DNA of 64,000 nucleotides from Bilabrum cf. latius (lineage: Eukaryota; Bigyra: Bicosoecida; Bigyra; Bicosoecida): assembly GCA_965178125.1 (NCBI GenBank), contig OZ237742.1, positions 1,178,001 to 1,242,000 on the forward strand, read 5' to 3'. The translations under genes were made by a program, and so were the position numbers. Below the pieces are notes generated by a model, which was not told where the DNA came from, did not search any database, and saw only the letters and a list, made by a program, of their open reading frames with translations. Of this stretch, positions 11,337 through 24,117 are shown piece after piece (within the stretch, counting starts at the first letter, position 1; every line of letters begins with the position of its first letter).

Positions 11337-13910
11337 TTCCTCCTAGCCCTCCGCTGGCTGCTCCAGCCCTGGCGAGGGTGGGAACTGCGAGGACGAGGAC
11401 GTGCCTATCTGGCCGTTCTGCAGCAGCCCAGCCGCTCTCGGCCGCCGGGGGCGCCCTCGCCCTCCGCCGCAGTGCGCTGCATCCTCCCGTCCCACACCGC
11501 CGCTGGTCGCCCGGACGCTGGGAGAGTAGCACCCATCCTCCTCTTCTTCCTGCTCCTGCTCTTCTTCCTCTCCAACTTGATCGCCCCCCTGCTCCCCACC
11601 TGCGCCGTTCCCCTCCCAGTAGCCAGCTGCGGCCCCTTCACCCCCTCCTCCTCCACCTCTCCTGTGGGCTTGATCCTGCCACGATCTAGTTCTTGGGCAC
11701 TCGCGACCGGCGCTTCGTTGTTCCCTAGAGAACAACAGGATATTCTCCGGCTTGATGTCACGGTGCAGGACACCACGGGCGTGCATGTACGAGACAGCCT
11801 GCAGCAGCTGCGCCGCAGCACGGCGCGCGAGCCTTTCCCGGAAATTTCCCGCCTGCAGCAGCCGATCGAAGAGTTCGCCGCCGTCGGCCATCTCCGTCAC
11901 CACCAGCACCACGGGGCCCCCACCCGCGATTTCCGGCGGCAGCCGCGTCACGCCGCCCACGCGGCCGGCGCTCCCGCTGCTGCTATCACGGTGCAAGCCC
12001 GGCGGGCCGTTCGACGAACCGGTTGCAACCGATGCGGAAGGATGGTGTGATGAGTGCGACGGCGGCCTCCGGATGCTGAGGCCCATGCCGTCGCCGCCGG
12101 TCTGACCACCCCCTCTGCTGCCGCTGCCAAGGTGCAGCGGCGGCGGCCGACCGTCCCCGCCGGTTTCACCACCGTCAACGGACCCGCTGGTTTGGCCACC
12201 CGTATCCCCAGCTGCCCTGCCCGCCGCGCAGACGCCCTTGATGGAGGCCAGAAACTCCTCGCTCTCCCGACCCGAAGCGCCGCTGCCGCCATTCCCCGTG
12301 CCCCCGAAATGCAGGCCAGCACCAGAGGCAACCGCATGCGGCGCGCCGGAGCTGACGCCACCCGCGCCAGCGAACCTTCGCTCGTGTTCCCTACGAGTCC
12401 CTTCACCCTGCGGAGAAATCAGCTCCCAGGGAACAAGCAGCCCGCCCCCCTCGGCATCCGAGCCGCCGAGCCGCAGCCAGCCCGGAGGCACGGTGTGTGG
12501 GGGTGCGCCACCCTGACTCGACCCACAGCGACCCGCACGATGGTAACCCGCACTATGGTGACCCGCCGCGGCAGCCCCCGCACCACCAGCACTCGGTACA
12601 AGGGCAAGATCCCCCGCATCATCCCCAACCCCCCCTTCCTCCCCCCCCTCTTCCCCATCCCGAGCACTGTCACCGCCACCACTCCCACTCCCACCCTCGC
12701 GCCCCCTTGTTCCCTGGTCCACCGCAGGTCCCACGTCCTCGAACTCGCCCAGACCCCCGCAGAACACCCCGTGCAGCCGCACGATGTGCGGGTGCCTCAA
12801 AGAGGCCAGCACGCTCACCTCGCGCAGCACAGCGCGCGCCTGCTCTGAGGCAGATAGTCCGGCTCCGCCCCCCCCCGAGCCACCGGGGAACGACGAAGAC
12901 TATGAGGATGCCCCTGGCACAAGCCGCATGATCTTCACGGCGCGCTGGTGGCCGCTGGGCAGGTGCCTCGCGGAGTACACGGTGGCAAAGGCCCCGGAGC
13001 CGAGCACTTGCTCGAGGTCGTGCTCGCTCGCGAAGGCCTCGAGCGGCCTCACCACGATGGGCGGCCTCCTCCTCCTCTTGGTCCTCCTGCGAGGCCCCGG
13101 GCGGTTCTGTTCCCTGCGGGTGCTGTCCTCCGAGTAGTCCTAAGAGTACTCATCACCTTTGTCCTAAAACTAGCTGCGGTTGGTCTCCCTCTCGGGCGAC
13201 GGTCCGGCGGTAAATGCTGGGTGGTGCGTGGAGGCCTGGCGGACGGGCGTCTCGTCCGAAGACCCCGGACTTCCGGCATCCGAATCCAAACTTGGGGCCA
13301 AACTTGCATTCTCCGATAGTACTCGGTCTATGGATTCTCCTTTTTTGCCCAGTCCGTCGCTGTTCGGGACGTGCCTTTCCTGGTTCTGACTACTTCCTTC
13401 GGATTCGATCTGTTGGTCAACCCGGGCTGCAACCGCGTCCGACTAAGCATTGCGGTTGCTGGTCGTATTTGCCTGTTCCTACGGTGAATCCACACTGAGC
13501 TTCGATTTGGCGCCATCGGGGCCCATCTCTGAGCGCTGCCCGGCCGAACCACTTGCACTACACGTGTCGGGTTCTTCCCGGCGATTGCTTTCGGCTTGCG
13601 CGGAGTCCGCTGTGTTGCTTAGATGTGCAGTAGATGAAAATTTGTCTTTGTCATCGCTCAATGCCTCAGCGTTGCTGCCGTGGACCTCAGCAGGCTACTG
13701 TTCTGGCCTTGATTCAGATTCTGCTGCATCCTTCAACGCAGTTGTGGACGTTGGCAGCAGCACAAACACAGCTGTCGCCCCAATCGCTATGCCTGCGAGT
13801 AGCAACGCTGTTCCTTGGAGCCATGGGCTTTGCAGCCTGTCCATGCGGCACAGACTGACATCCAGCAAAACGTCCGTCGCGGTTCTCGCTCCGAATCGCG
13901 GAGAATACAT
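7812..13910 (-). CDS. Membrane-anchored CAMK-like Ser/Thr kinase with very large low-complexity insert and tail
   Basis: One frame of 2,033 codons ends in TGA at 7812 and is crossed by 12 TAGs and no TAA or TGA. An N-terminal hydrophobic segment (residues 34-52, ALLLAGIAIGATAVFVLL) is a likely signal anchor; a start at Met23 is equally possible. The kinase domain begins near residue 298 with LGSGAFATVYSARH and the AVKI lysine. A Gly/Ser-rich insert of several hundred residues separates it from HRDIKPENILL (near 710). A second acidic DE-repeat insert precedes KLCDFGTARY (near 880). SPQYLAPEVI and VDIWSCGVVLYVLL follow, and the domain ends near residue 1170 (ECLQHPWF). The remaining roughly 860 residues are Gly/Ser/Ala-rich. 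The catalytic HRD, DFG and APE elements are intact, so it should be active. The subfamily is uncertain, nearest to CAMK/Chk2-like kinases. Confidence 0.85.
9300..9336. repeat. CAGCAC hexamer array in kinase tail
   Basis: About six units of CAGCAC lie in the coding region and encode an alternating Ala/Gly run (GAGAGAGAGAG) on the minus strand. It is a simple-sequence expansion. Confidence 0.8.
11299..11335. repeat. TCCTCG hexamer array encoding Asp-Glu repeat
   Basis: About six units of TCCTCG encode alternating Glu-Asp on the minus strand, immediately N-terminal to the DFG motif of the kinase. A TAG codon (11343-11345) sits at the N-terminal edge of this acidic run. Confidence 0.85.
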
Positions 13911-14206
13911 CTTCCAGCAGCTTTTTGAAGGCAGCTTATCGGTTTATCGAATAAACCCGTCTGGTGATGAGAAAATAGTACGAAAAGTGCATGTTCGCTG
14001 GGTGTTTACAGGCTAGATGACGTTCTATTGGCAACACACGGCACAGACCACATACCACGGCAAGCCGTCCGTCGCCACCATCTACTCCCGCAGCCCCCCT
14101 ACTCTGCGCAGCCAGCCACTTGCTGTCACTGCAAACCCCAAACACCCTTCCACCAGTCCTCACAACTTCAAGAACTTCCATATGCCTCATTGCACAGGAT
14201 GCAAAT

Positions 14207-14996
14207 TCAGGCATCGAGCACGCAGGCGCCGCCAACAGACTTGATCTTCTTCTCGGCCAGAGTGGAGAAGAAGCGAGCCTTCACGATCACGGGCAGCTTG
14301 GGGAGCTCGCCCTTGCCGAGCAGCTTAGTGATGCCGCGGGCAGTCAGGTCGATCACGGGAGCCTGGCCAGAGCCGGCCTTGGCCTGGGCCTCCTTGGCTA
14401 CCTCGTCGCCCACCAGGGACCACAGCTTGTCAACGTTGATCTCCTTGCTGTAGTACTGGTTGTTGGTCTTGTGGAAATAGCGCATACCAAGCTTTCCGAA
14501 GTAACCAGGGTGGAACCGGTCGAACAGGATCCGGTGGTGGTGCTGGCCACCAGCGTTACCGCGGCCACCGGGATGGCTACGGTGCTTACCAACGCGACCG
14601 TGACCGGCCGACACGTGTCCGCGCTTCTTCCTGTTCTTCTTCAAGGTAGTCGGCTGCGATGCAAGTGAGCCAAAGGCAAAGACGGCAGTACAGTGCGTGA
14701 GAGCAAGGGATACTACACTGCCACAGGTCTTTCAAGAGCCTCGCAAGGTCGAACACCACCGATGGCCGGCATGCACGCGGTGTTCTTCGTTTAAGACTAC
14801 TTAAAATGCAAAGGTTACAATCTGGACGCCTCAAAGTCACGACCAAGACTGCCAACCACCGACCAGCATGTTGCAGTGCGGCAACCTGCCTGAATCCTCC
14901 CAACGATAGCAATCTTCAGGCCTTTCAGCTGATTAAAGAAACCATACACAATCCTTTCATACCAATACTGGTCTGAATCACCACTAGACTCACCAT
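14207..14996 (-). CDS. RPL27A: 60S ribosomal protein L27a (uL15)
   Basis: Cytosolic large-subunit ribosomal protein, near full length and strongly conserved: [51 protein letters not shown] and a C-terminal [17 protein letters not shown]. Exon 2 is 14207-14653. It opens with Pro-Thr-Thr directly after an acceptor ATCGCAG, as in homologues that begin MPT. The initiator is therefore supplied by an upstream exon: at 14996-14994 an ATG is followed at once by a consensus donor GTGAGT. This makes the first coding exon just the Met codon and the intron 340 bp (14654-14993). It contains no TAG and ends in TGA. Exon 2 is certain; the exon 1 assignment is strong inference. Confidence 0.93.
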
Positions 14997-15259
14997 GGTA
15001 CCCGGTAAACACTTTTTGAGGCGGACTGGCTGGCAATGGTGATCGGATCAACATGCCCAAACTATTACCTTACTAAATACGATTTTTCTGTGTACGCATC
15101 CGATGCAAGCCAAAATGTCTATCGAAAGCATCCTCAGCAGATATGATAATGTTTGTATTAACGGTTCCCTGGAATCGCGAGCTTTTTTTTCTTCTAATCC
15201 CCATTTGCCCATGGAATCGATCCGAACTTCAACTGCAACTGGTCGCCTTGGTTTCAATT

Positions 15260-18200
15260 TCAATACTGCCTCATGGGCGCTTTCTTGAACACCCCAGACG
15301 TCCACGCTCCTGCACCATCTCCAGAAAATCCAGCGTTTGCTAGAACGGACATCGACATGCGAACGACCGTTTCGTCTGCAAGCCCGCCGTGCTCCTTCCC
15401 AGCCAGCATCAGCTGGGACGCTGCCGCCAAGTCCACCGCGCCCCCGGCACCCCCGTCCTTCGCGCTTGGAAGCGCAAATACCCTAAGTCCTCCATTCGGC
15501 GCCCGCGCCTCCTCCTGCACCCTGTCCCTCGACCAAGCCGGCGCTCCATCCTCCCCTGCTGCTGCGGCGCCCGCGCCCGGAGGCAGGGGCACGAGCGCAG
15601 TCATGGGCTCCTGGGGAGCGGCCATGGCCCCCCGCCCCGTCGTTCCCTCCTTGAACGGCAGCCGCACCCCTTCATGGACCAGCCTCGAATACCGGAACAT
15701 CCTCTCCCGCCACTCCACCCCCCCTTGCCTCTGCTTGGCGTGCTCGGAGAGGAGCTTGACGTACCAGTGCGACATGAACGAGCAGCCGTCCGCATCGCTG
15801 GCCGCCCCTGCGTGCTGGTACGCGTCCGCTGCTCCCGCCAGGGCGAGGGCTCGGGCGAGGCCCGGGGCCTAACCCGGAGCCGGATCCGATCGATGCCTCA
15901 AGTCCGCCTCGCTCGGGTGCGTGTCGGTGCGGTCGCCCGGCGGACTGCAGCCACCGTCGCCCCCCGGCGACGCTCGGCACTTGTTGCACCGGAACTCGGG
16001 CAGGATCACGGCCCTGCCAGAGGCCGCCGCGAGCGCGAAGGCAGCCTGCAGTGCACGGTCCTGCTCCTGCAGACTGGTGCCGGGGTCGTCGCCCACGAGC
16101 TCAAGGTACCGCCGCCCTGACCCGGAATAATAACCCCCGTCCGACCCCGGGGGCCACACGGTCCCCGTGGCGGGGGCGCGACCAAGGGCCTGGAACGACT
16201 ATGTGACGAGTGAGGGCGCCCCCTTGCCCCCCTCTCCGAGCCGGATGGGCCTCACCATGCCCTGGGGGATGGACTTGTGCGGCGGCGCCGCGCTTCCTGG
16301 TTCCGCAGGGGCGGGCGGCAGGCTGTCCACGAGCCACTGCCTCATTTCCTTGAATCTGTACACCTTGGCCTCCGTGCCAACCACCCAGTTGTTGTGCACC
16401 ACCAGGGGACACCGCGTGTCGGACTCCGCGGGGTCCGTCCGGCGCGAGCCCCCCGAGGGGGAGGAGGACGAGGACTCCCGGCCACCAAGAGGCACAGCAA
16501 GAGCGCGCACCGCCTCCTCCTCACTCGTCACACCATCAACATCGCTCGTCACACCCTCGTACCCGGTCTGGAACACCCCGCCCCTGCCTTCCCGCAGCAG
16601 CCCAGCCTTCACCTCGGCCTGCCCCCGCGCCTGCTCTGGCAGCGCCTGAGGGCCCCACACCTCCCCGTACACCGGCCTGTCTTGTTCCCTGAACGGGCAC
16701 GGTCGGACCCAGGCGAAGGCCCGTCTCTGCAGCTGGCCCTTCCCCCGCTGCTCGAAGTATAGCTTGCCGCAGGGAAACCGCCTGTTGTCCAGCACGCGCA
16801 CCGTCAGCTGCTTGCCATTGACCGTCACGCCGGTCTGGCCCTTCTTGGCGGCTGCGCCGGCCAGTTTCTCCAGCGCCATGTTGACGGCTGGCTGCTGGCG
16901 GATGGGCTTCGAAGACGATAGCGGGATCCGTAAGGCCTCCCCCAGGAAATTGAGGCCCTGGGGGGTGGCTCTCACCAGCACGAAGCCGCTGTTCCGGTCC
17001 CCAGCGTCGTCGTCCTGGATAGCCACGTGCGGCAGCCCCTCCCTCGCCTGGCTGCCCAGGTGCGGGGTGCGGTCGTCCCGCAGGCCAAGAGCGCCCAGAG
17101 CGTCGTGCTCGAAGACGATGTCCCCGTCTACAAGAAGGGAATCCAGGCCCAGGGACACCGTCGCCATGACCACCTCCGTCTTGATGTTGACCATCCTGGC
17201 GAAGGAGGCGGTGCCGTAGGACCCACCCGCCATGTCGTCCCCGCCAGGGTACTCCCAGCACTCGTACGACCGCTGCAGCGGAACCGGCGCCGCGCCCGAG
17301 TCGGGGTGCCGCGCGCGGAACTCCCGCAGAGCCACCTGCTCCGCCCACGGGCTCTCGGGCCCCGCTGGCGGCGCCGCGCCGATCCCGTTGCGGAACCTCG
17401 CCAGCGCGGCGTGCCGGAGGGCCACCTGGTCCAGCTCCGCGCACGCCCCGGCGTTCATGGCGACTACGAGGACGTTGTCCGTGCCGAACCTAAGAACGTT
17501 CGTCACGAGCTGGTTGACCAGCATGGGGATGTAGCCCCTGTCGCCCACCGCCACGATCACGCTGCCCGAACCCTTGCTCGCCCGCCTGGCAGCCTCGCGG
17601 AAGGAGGCCTCGCTGAGGAGCTTGGAGGGGGGCAGGGGGCGGCCCCCCGGGGGCAGGGTGACGGGGGGGGCCAGCTCGGGGATCATCTCGATCGGGGGGC
17701 GCGGCGGGGCGTCGAGAAGTTCCGCAGGGGCCGGATGCGCGGCGCCGGTATCTTCGGTGGGTTTCTCGGGCGCGGGGGCTGCGGGGCTGGCGCTGACTGC
17801 GGGGCCGTCTGGGTGCAAGGGGTTCCCCTCCTTCGATTCGGGGTCACCGCCTGCCCCGCTGCCTTCGGTGGCGGTGCTTTTGCCGTCTGCGGGAGGAAGC
17901 TGCGCGCCGCTTCCCGGCTCGGGGAGCGCTTCCGGCGATGCTGATGCTTCCGGGACGACTGGCTCTGGTGAGGGCAAAACAGCCACCGATTTCGATTCGC
18001 TGGGAGGCGTGTGTTTCTCGGTTCTAGTCGTCTGCTCGGGCTGCCCGCTCGAAGCTCCCCCGAGCCGTAGCAAGTCCTGCAGCTACTGCTCATTGATTTC
18101 CGACGGAACTGCTTTGAGCACATCAGGCAAATCTTGCAAATTTACCTCGTGTATCTAAGAAATGCCCGGCGTCTCGGCAGTCGGCTGGCTGGGCGTTGGC

Positions 18201-18331
18201 TGCGCCTTGTGCACGAGCTCTCCTTGTCCTGGCTGCAGGTGCCCAGATCGAAGGCTGCCGTGTCCCCATCGCACACTGATAAGAATAAGAGCAACCACTG
18301 CTACTGCAAGCAAACAACGCCACTGCGGCAT
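15260..18331 (-). CDS. GT77-type (RRA/XEG113-like) Golgi glycosyltransferase, type II membrane protein
   Basis: 1,023 aa, ending in TGA, with four in-frame TAGs (18155, 18083, 16199, 15869). The start MPQWRCLL is followed by a hydrophobic signal anchor (AVAVVALILISV), then a Pro/Glu-rich stem of about 200 residues. The catalytic region (PF03407-like nucleotide-sugar transferase fold) contains SVIVAVGDRGYIPMLVNQL, a DxD motif in SLLVDGDIVFEHD, and RNSGFVLVRAT (from DRNSGFVL). A later HNNWVVGTEAKVYRF block follows. After the TAG at 16199 comes TSLQEQDRALQAAFALAAA then RAVILPEFRCNKC, which resembles the C-terminal half of plant XEG113/RRA proteins. These enzymes add arabinose or galactose-type sugars to cell-surface glycoproteins in the Golgi. 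The specific sugar cannot be told. Downstream of the TGA lies the RPL27A promoter. Confidence 0.78.
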
Positions 18332-18642
18332 CCATGTTGGACAAACGGTCGCCTAGCCAAGCCTGGACTTGGTTCCACTTGGCACGGATCTAGACTTTGC
18401 CGGCATGCCCTCAAGTCAAGAGCAACCCTAAACGATACTTGGATTGATTCAATGTGCTGCAGCTACGTTGAAGAGCCTTATGATCGCCCTGTCGGGCACG
18501 TATAGCGGCAGTACCGCAGGCTGCCGGTCGCCAATCCGGAGCAGCAGCCGCCGCAGCAGCCGCGGATTCGATGCGCGCTGGCAATACGAAATTACCACGA
18601 TCTCTCTTTGTGAAACACACGGCGCTGAGTGCAAAGGTGGCA
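18332..18642. other. Intergenic spacer upstream of the GT77-type gene
   Basis: 311 bp between the TAA of the PH-domain gene and the ATG of the glycosyltransferase. It must hold a 3' UTR and a promoter. I see no gene or clear motif. Confidence 0.5.
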
Positions 18643-21600
18643 TTAAAACCCGCCTCCCGCCCCGCTGCCAAACGCATACTCGTCGGAAGGCTCCGACGAC
18701 GCATCCCCGATCGACGGCGGCCTCGAGCTCCCCGGCGACATCCCGATCCCCACACTTTCCCTCCGAAAAGCAGCCCCCCTGCCGCCACGCGCCCCTGCGC
18801 CCGCGAACGACTTCATCGCGATGCGGCTCGGTGCACCGGCGCTGCTCCCACTCCCGTTCCCGCGCGCGGCGCCGGTTCCGCTGCCAGCGCTGGGCCCACC
18901 CTGCGGCGTGGTCGGCAGGGCGGTGTCCAAGTCCGGCATCCCGCCGAACGTCGCGGCGCCGGACCCGGTTCCGCTGCCGGAACGCGTGCTAGAGTGGGGC
19001 GACCTGATCTGCCCTGGCAGGCCTCCACCGCTCCCGGTGCGGCGGGACGAGGCCTCTGAACCTGACGGCCCACCGCCCGCCACGATCCTGGGCAGCATCG
19101 GGGGCGCGCCGCCCTTGAAGCCCCCTCCTGCGCCTCCCCCCGCCCCTCCTCCTTTGGACTTGGACATGAAATCGCTGAGGCCCCGCTTGGTGGGCTGCCC
19201 CCCTCCCGCCGCCGTGTTCTTCTTCCTATCCTCCGCCTCTTTCTTCTCCTTGTTCTGCCTGATTACGTCCTGCACCGCCTGCCTCAGGTACACGGACGGC
19301 CGCTTGCCGTGCATGCCCCTGCCTGCGCCTGCACCGCCCGCAGCAGGACCGCCCCCCAGTTCACCCAAGCCCTCCTCGTCGTCCTCCCCGTCCTCGTCAT
19401 CCTCCTCTTCGTCGTACCTGTCCTGCAGCTCATCCATCTCCGTCATCCACTCGGGATGCACCGCGGTGGCCACGTGGTCCGCCAATCGGCCAGGCAGAGC
19501 CACAGGGTCCCATCGCCGGTCTCCCGTCACTCCGTCGTCCACGCCACCCCGCATGAAATCCACGGCCATCCTGCCACATGCTTCGGACGCCTCTTCTAGG
19601 ACCTTCGGGTCGATGTCTGCGCGGCACATGAGCACTCGCCTCCCGATCGTGTACACGGCCCCGGCCTGCGCAGGCGCCTGCAGGACGAGTTCCTCCCACC
19701 TGTCGCCCGTGCGGTCGGGGGGGCCCCAGGTCAGCCGCAGCACGTTCCGGAAGAGCTTCGTCACGGCTTTTCGCTTGCCGTGCGGCAGGTACTGAGCAAA
19801 CAGGCCGGCAATCACCCTGAAGTCCGCGTGAAGCTGCACCGCCCTCGGGTCCTGAGCGGTCCACCCCTCCCTCTTCCCCACCGTCAGTCCCATGAAGCTC
19901 CGGGGAACAACGGACTCGGGCATCACCTCTTTGCTCATCATGCTCACCAGATACCGCTTCAGCAAGTTGAAGAGGGTGCCCAGCGCCAGGACCTCGAATG
20001 CCTCAGGCCGAAGCCACTGCTGGCCCACGCCTGCCGGGCGGCCGTCGGGTCCGTACGCGTCTCCCAAGAGGCTAAATATCTGGGACAGACGCGCCACGGA
20101 CCGGTACAAAGCCGGCTGCGCGGCATCCGCTCGGATTGCCTTGGGCGCTCTGTGATCGTCGTCCCCGTCACTGTCTACCGTCTCGCCCTGCTGTGCCTTG
20201 ATCCAGCCCGTCCCCTTGAAGAGGTAGTTGAGCAGCTGAGGCGCCGCCTCCCCGGCGCCGGGGTCGGTTTCCGTGATCATGTCCGTGACGAGCGCCGTCA
20301 GAATGTCAACGGACATGTGGTGGAAGGTCTGCAGGGACTTGAGAGACCTGTCGATGACCTGGGCCTCCCCCCCGAGGTCATCCAAGAAGAGGTTGTGGCC
20401 CCGGGCCGCCCCAGGCCCTCGCCCCCCCGCGCCGCTCATGGGGCCACCTGCCCCAGCGCCCGGTCCCGCGCCCTCCAGATGCACCCCGCTGCCCGCGTGC
20501 CTCGCTGCATCGAAGAGCTCTGCGAACTGGCTGCGCTCTGCCTCGATCACCTCCGTGTGCTTCTGCTTGTACTTGTCCCGCACCACGTCCCTGACCTTTG
20601 CGATGTCGTTGATGACCCGTGCGCACAGCTTGAGCTTCTTGGAAAGCCTCCACTTGTCCGTGTCGTACATGGTCTGGAGATACTCGGCCTCCTCTCCAGC
20701 GAAATCGATCGACAGCTGGCACACCTTGCCCAGCAGCTGCCGCTGCAGCAGCGCCGAGCCAGAGCCGACCGAGTGTCCAACGTGCAGGTCGATCACTGAG
20801 AATAGTCTCTGAGGGCCCGTGGTGATCGCGTGCTTCCCGTCGGACGAGTTGAGCTGCTTCTGCGTCGAGGGCACAACCAAGAGCGATAGAACCTTGTCGA
20901 CGGACGTCTTGATGGCCTTGCCGATGATCTCGGCATACGCCTCTGCGAGCGCCTGGCGAATCTCCATGAGCTGCTTGAAGCTCGTGTCCTCCTGCTCCGT
21001 CAGCTGGATCTTGGTGCGGGCAAGCGCACCGAGCCTGCTGGCAGCGTACTGCTCGATGGCTACGACGACCCTCATTACCACTTCCTGGGTCACGCGAGCA
21101 AACATGGCAGGGTCCTGCCCCTGGGCCCGGGCCAGCGACACGGTGGCTGCAGTATCCATGCCGATGGCAATGCCGGCGACGATGGCGGCCGCCTGCTCCC
21201 CGTTCATGGCGCCCTGCGACAGCGCCCTGAGGACGGTTTTCTGCCGCGCCTCGCTGGCCCTCTGCACCGCTTGCACGCACTCGATCCCCGCGCTGAGCGT
21301 CTCCTCCAGCTCCAGCAGCTCCTCGGCGTCCTCCACGCTGTCGTCCACCGGTGGCCGCGCCGCAGCGGATGAGGCAGCCCTCTCCTCGTAGCTCTGCTGC
21401 GCCTCTGCCATGATGCCCAGGGCCTGCTCCGACCCAGCCGCCACCATGCCCTGCCTCATGGCGGTGGCTCGGTCCTGCCCGCCCGCGCCTGCAGACACGT
21501 ATGCCTTGTCCGCCTCCTGCAGCATCGTCTGCAGCCAGCTCGGGAGTCGGCTTCTAAGCGCGCCCACGTCTATCGTACCCCCGCCGTTACCGCCGCTGGG

Positions 21601-24117
21601 CGCATCGTCCGCAATAGAATCGTCAGAGTCTATAGAGATGGCGCGCATCCGAGTCGCTGCCGGTGCCGGTGCAGGTGCCTGTGCAGGTGTCGGCGCGGGT
21701 GCCTGTGCGGGTGTCTGCTCTGGTGCTGGCCTGAACGCGAGCGCTGTCGATGGCGCAGTGACGCCCACAGCGACGCGTGCCCCGGCCCCAGACCCAGCCC
21801 CAGCCCCTCCACTACTGGTGCGAGACGAAGTGCCGCTTGTGCCGTTGGGATGTGTCTGTGCAGGCAGTTCCGGCGCGACCACCTTTTGCGGGGCCGGTGC
21901 AGCCGCGCTCTCGGTGGTGGGTGCTAGTGGGGCTGAGGCCGAGGCAGCGGCCGCACCCCCTTGCTTCGGCGCCTTCTTCTGTTCCCTGGCCGGGCTAGCA
22001 GTGCCTTTCTTCACTTTCATCATGCGGAGCTTCGCGGCCGGTGGCGCGTGCCTCGCCCCCACTGATCCTCTCCTTCTGAAGTTTCTCTCGGGCGGCTTGG
22101 CGGCCTCCTCCAGCGCAGCAATCCTCTGCTGGTAGTGTGCGCTGATTTCCTCTGTCCTGGCCTAGATGCGAGCCGCTCGCCTGGCCCGCTTCAGCCTCAA
22201 CAGGGCGTCTGCCAGGGCGGCCGCCTCCCGTTGTTCCCTGGTGGATCCCAGCTGCACAGCCTCGATCATCTCTTCAGTGGCCCCTTTGTCATCGAGCTTC
22301 GAGGGAACGCGGAACACCAGCTCGGTGCCCCACAGCTCCTGTGCCGGTGACGCCTTGCCCCGGCCACCCTTCTTTGCCCTGGAATCCAGCACCGCCTGTG
22401 ACCGTGCCACGCACCCGTCGTGCAGCCACCTTGCCCGCTGCGACACGGCGCCCTGATCCGCTTCCGGGGGCGCCTACCGGACGCGCACCACCACCTCTCG
22501 CTTGAGCTTCTTGGCTACCTTTTTGTGCTTCCGTTTCTGCAGGTCGTACTGCTTCTCGCAGAGCTCGACGAGCTCCAGAGGCACCTGCGCTGCTGGCTTC
22601 CCCGTGGGCACCTCGTCGGCTGAGGAGAATAGAATCTCCTCCTCGCCCTCTTCCTCCAGCGGAGGGTACCCCGCGTCCTCGTGGGAGGTGTACACGTACA
22701 AAAAACCGCGGAGCACCCTAAAATAGACGGATTTCCAAGAGTGGGTGGGTGCCTGTGCCGCCGTTTCCTCCTTGGCAGCACCTGCGCCGCCGGTTGCAGC
22801 GCCCGTCGCAGCGCCGTCTGCCTCCTCAGTAACCTGCATCTTGACGTCGCACTCGTACCAGATCTGCTCCCCGAGCGCCGCGGACGTCTCCTCGAACTTG
22901 CCGTCCCTGATCTCAGTGAGGCCCAGCAGCTGCTCGTCCGTCTTGGGCTCGGCGTCCTTCTCTCCCACCGCAGCCAGCTTCAACTGGAGCTCCGCGCGCA
23001 CTTCCTCCAGCGCCACTCGCGCCTGTTCTACCCCCGGGTCCTCTTCGTCTGAGTCTGGCCCTTCGTCCTCGTCCTCGTCCTCATCCGAGCCCGCACCGGC
23101 GCCCGTTGCGTCGCTATCCACGTCATCTGAGGCGGCAGTGTCGTCTGTATCGGAGTCACTCCCGGGGCTTGAATCGTCGCTGTCGCCGGACGCCTTGATA
23201 GTTTCCAGCCCTGCCCCCGCACTGACACCGACGCCGACGCCTATGCCTCCACCAGCTCCCGCACCAGCTCCGCTACCTGCAGCGGCGCCATGTCCTTGCT
23301 GAGGAACGGCATCGTCAGCAGCAGCAGCAGCAGCCCCCGCTCGCACCGCCTGCGTTGGGGCTGCTTCTTGCTCTAATGCAGCCGCGGATGGCGCGGAAGA
23401 CGAGACGGTGGCTGCCCCCACCGGTGGGGGCAGGATATCCCCTGGCCCTGCCCCCGGTCCAGGCCCCAGCAAGTCGCTGATCGAGTCACCACCCCCCACG
23501 ACCACGGCAGGCCGGCGGGACTGACGGCGCTGCATGGTGACCCGCGAGTCATCGAACGCGCTGATATCATTGCCAGACGCGCGCTGCCCCCCAGCCCCCC
23601 CGCCATCCCGCCCAGAGTCAGCCGCGCCACCACCGCCATACTGGTCGAATCCCGCTCCCTCACTTGCCGTACCTATCCCTGTCCCATCCAGACCATCGCC
23701 GGGCGCCACGGCTTCACCCCCACCGTCCTCGAATCCCCCTCCGGCCGCAGTGGCCGCGGCCTCCGCCTCCCGCCTCGCCCTCTGCGCAGATGACAGCGGC
23801 AGCTCGATGGGCGCCTTCTCTGCGACGTAGAGCGCGTGCATGTCCGCTAGGATCTTCACTCTGCCGGCCTGTGCGAGGGACTCTGCTCTCAGTCGTAGCT
23901 CCGAGTGGTCCTCGAACGTGATGGTTATCTCTGCGTCGTAGTCTGACGTCACCTCGGCCACGCGCGCCAGAGCCACCGCTCCAAGCGGGTTCGACATCGG
24001 GGTGCTATCGCTGTCATAGTAGGTCAGAAACCCGTTGCGCGCGCGAAAATGGCGTGTAACCCATGAACCTGTTAGTGTGTACTTTTTCAAGTAGCAATCG
24101 GAGCTTCTTAGAAATTC
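18643..24117 (-). CDS. PH-domain protein with large helical region (tandem paralogue 1); 5' exon unresolved
   Basis: Function not recognised. About 1,824 residues are readable, ending in TAA. The N-terminal segment CYLKKYTLTGSWVTRHF...GFLTYY is a PH-domain start, and its strands continue to about residue 100. A second PH-like strand set (WKSVYFRVLRGFLYVYTS) lies near residue 460. The C-terminal half is helical (for example KLKLCARVINDIAKVRDVV, FRVIAGLFAQYLPHGKRKAV) and shared with the neighbouring paralogue. A distant similarity to exocyst Sec6-type helical rods is possible but weak. There are two in-frame TAGs (22474, 22162). No ATG precedes the PH domain in frame. An acceptor AACGCAG at 24118-24124 suggests that the initiator lies in an upstream exon I could not place. 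Confidence 0.72.
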
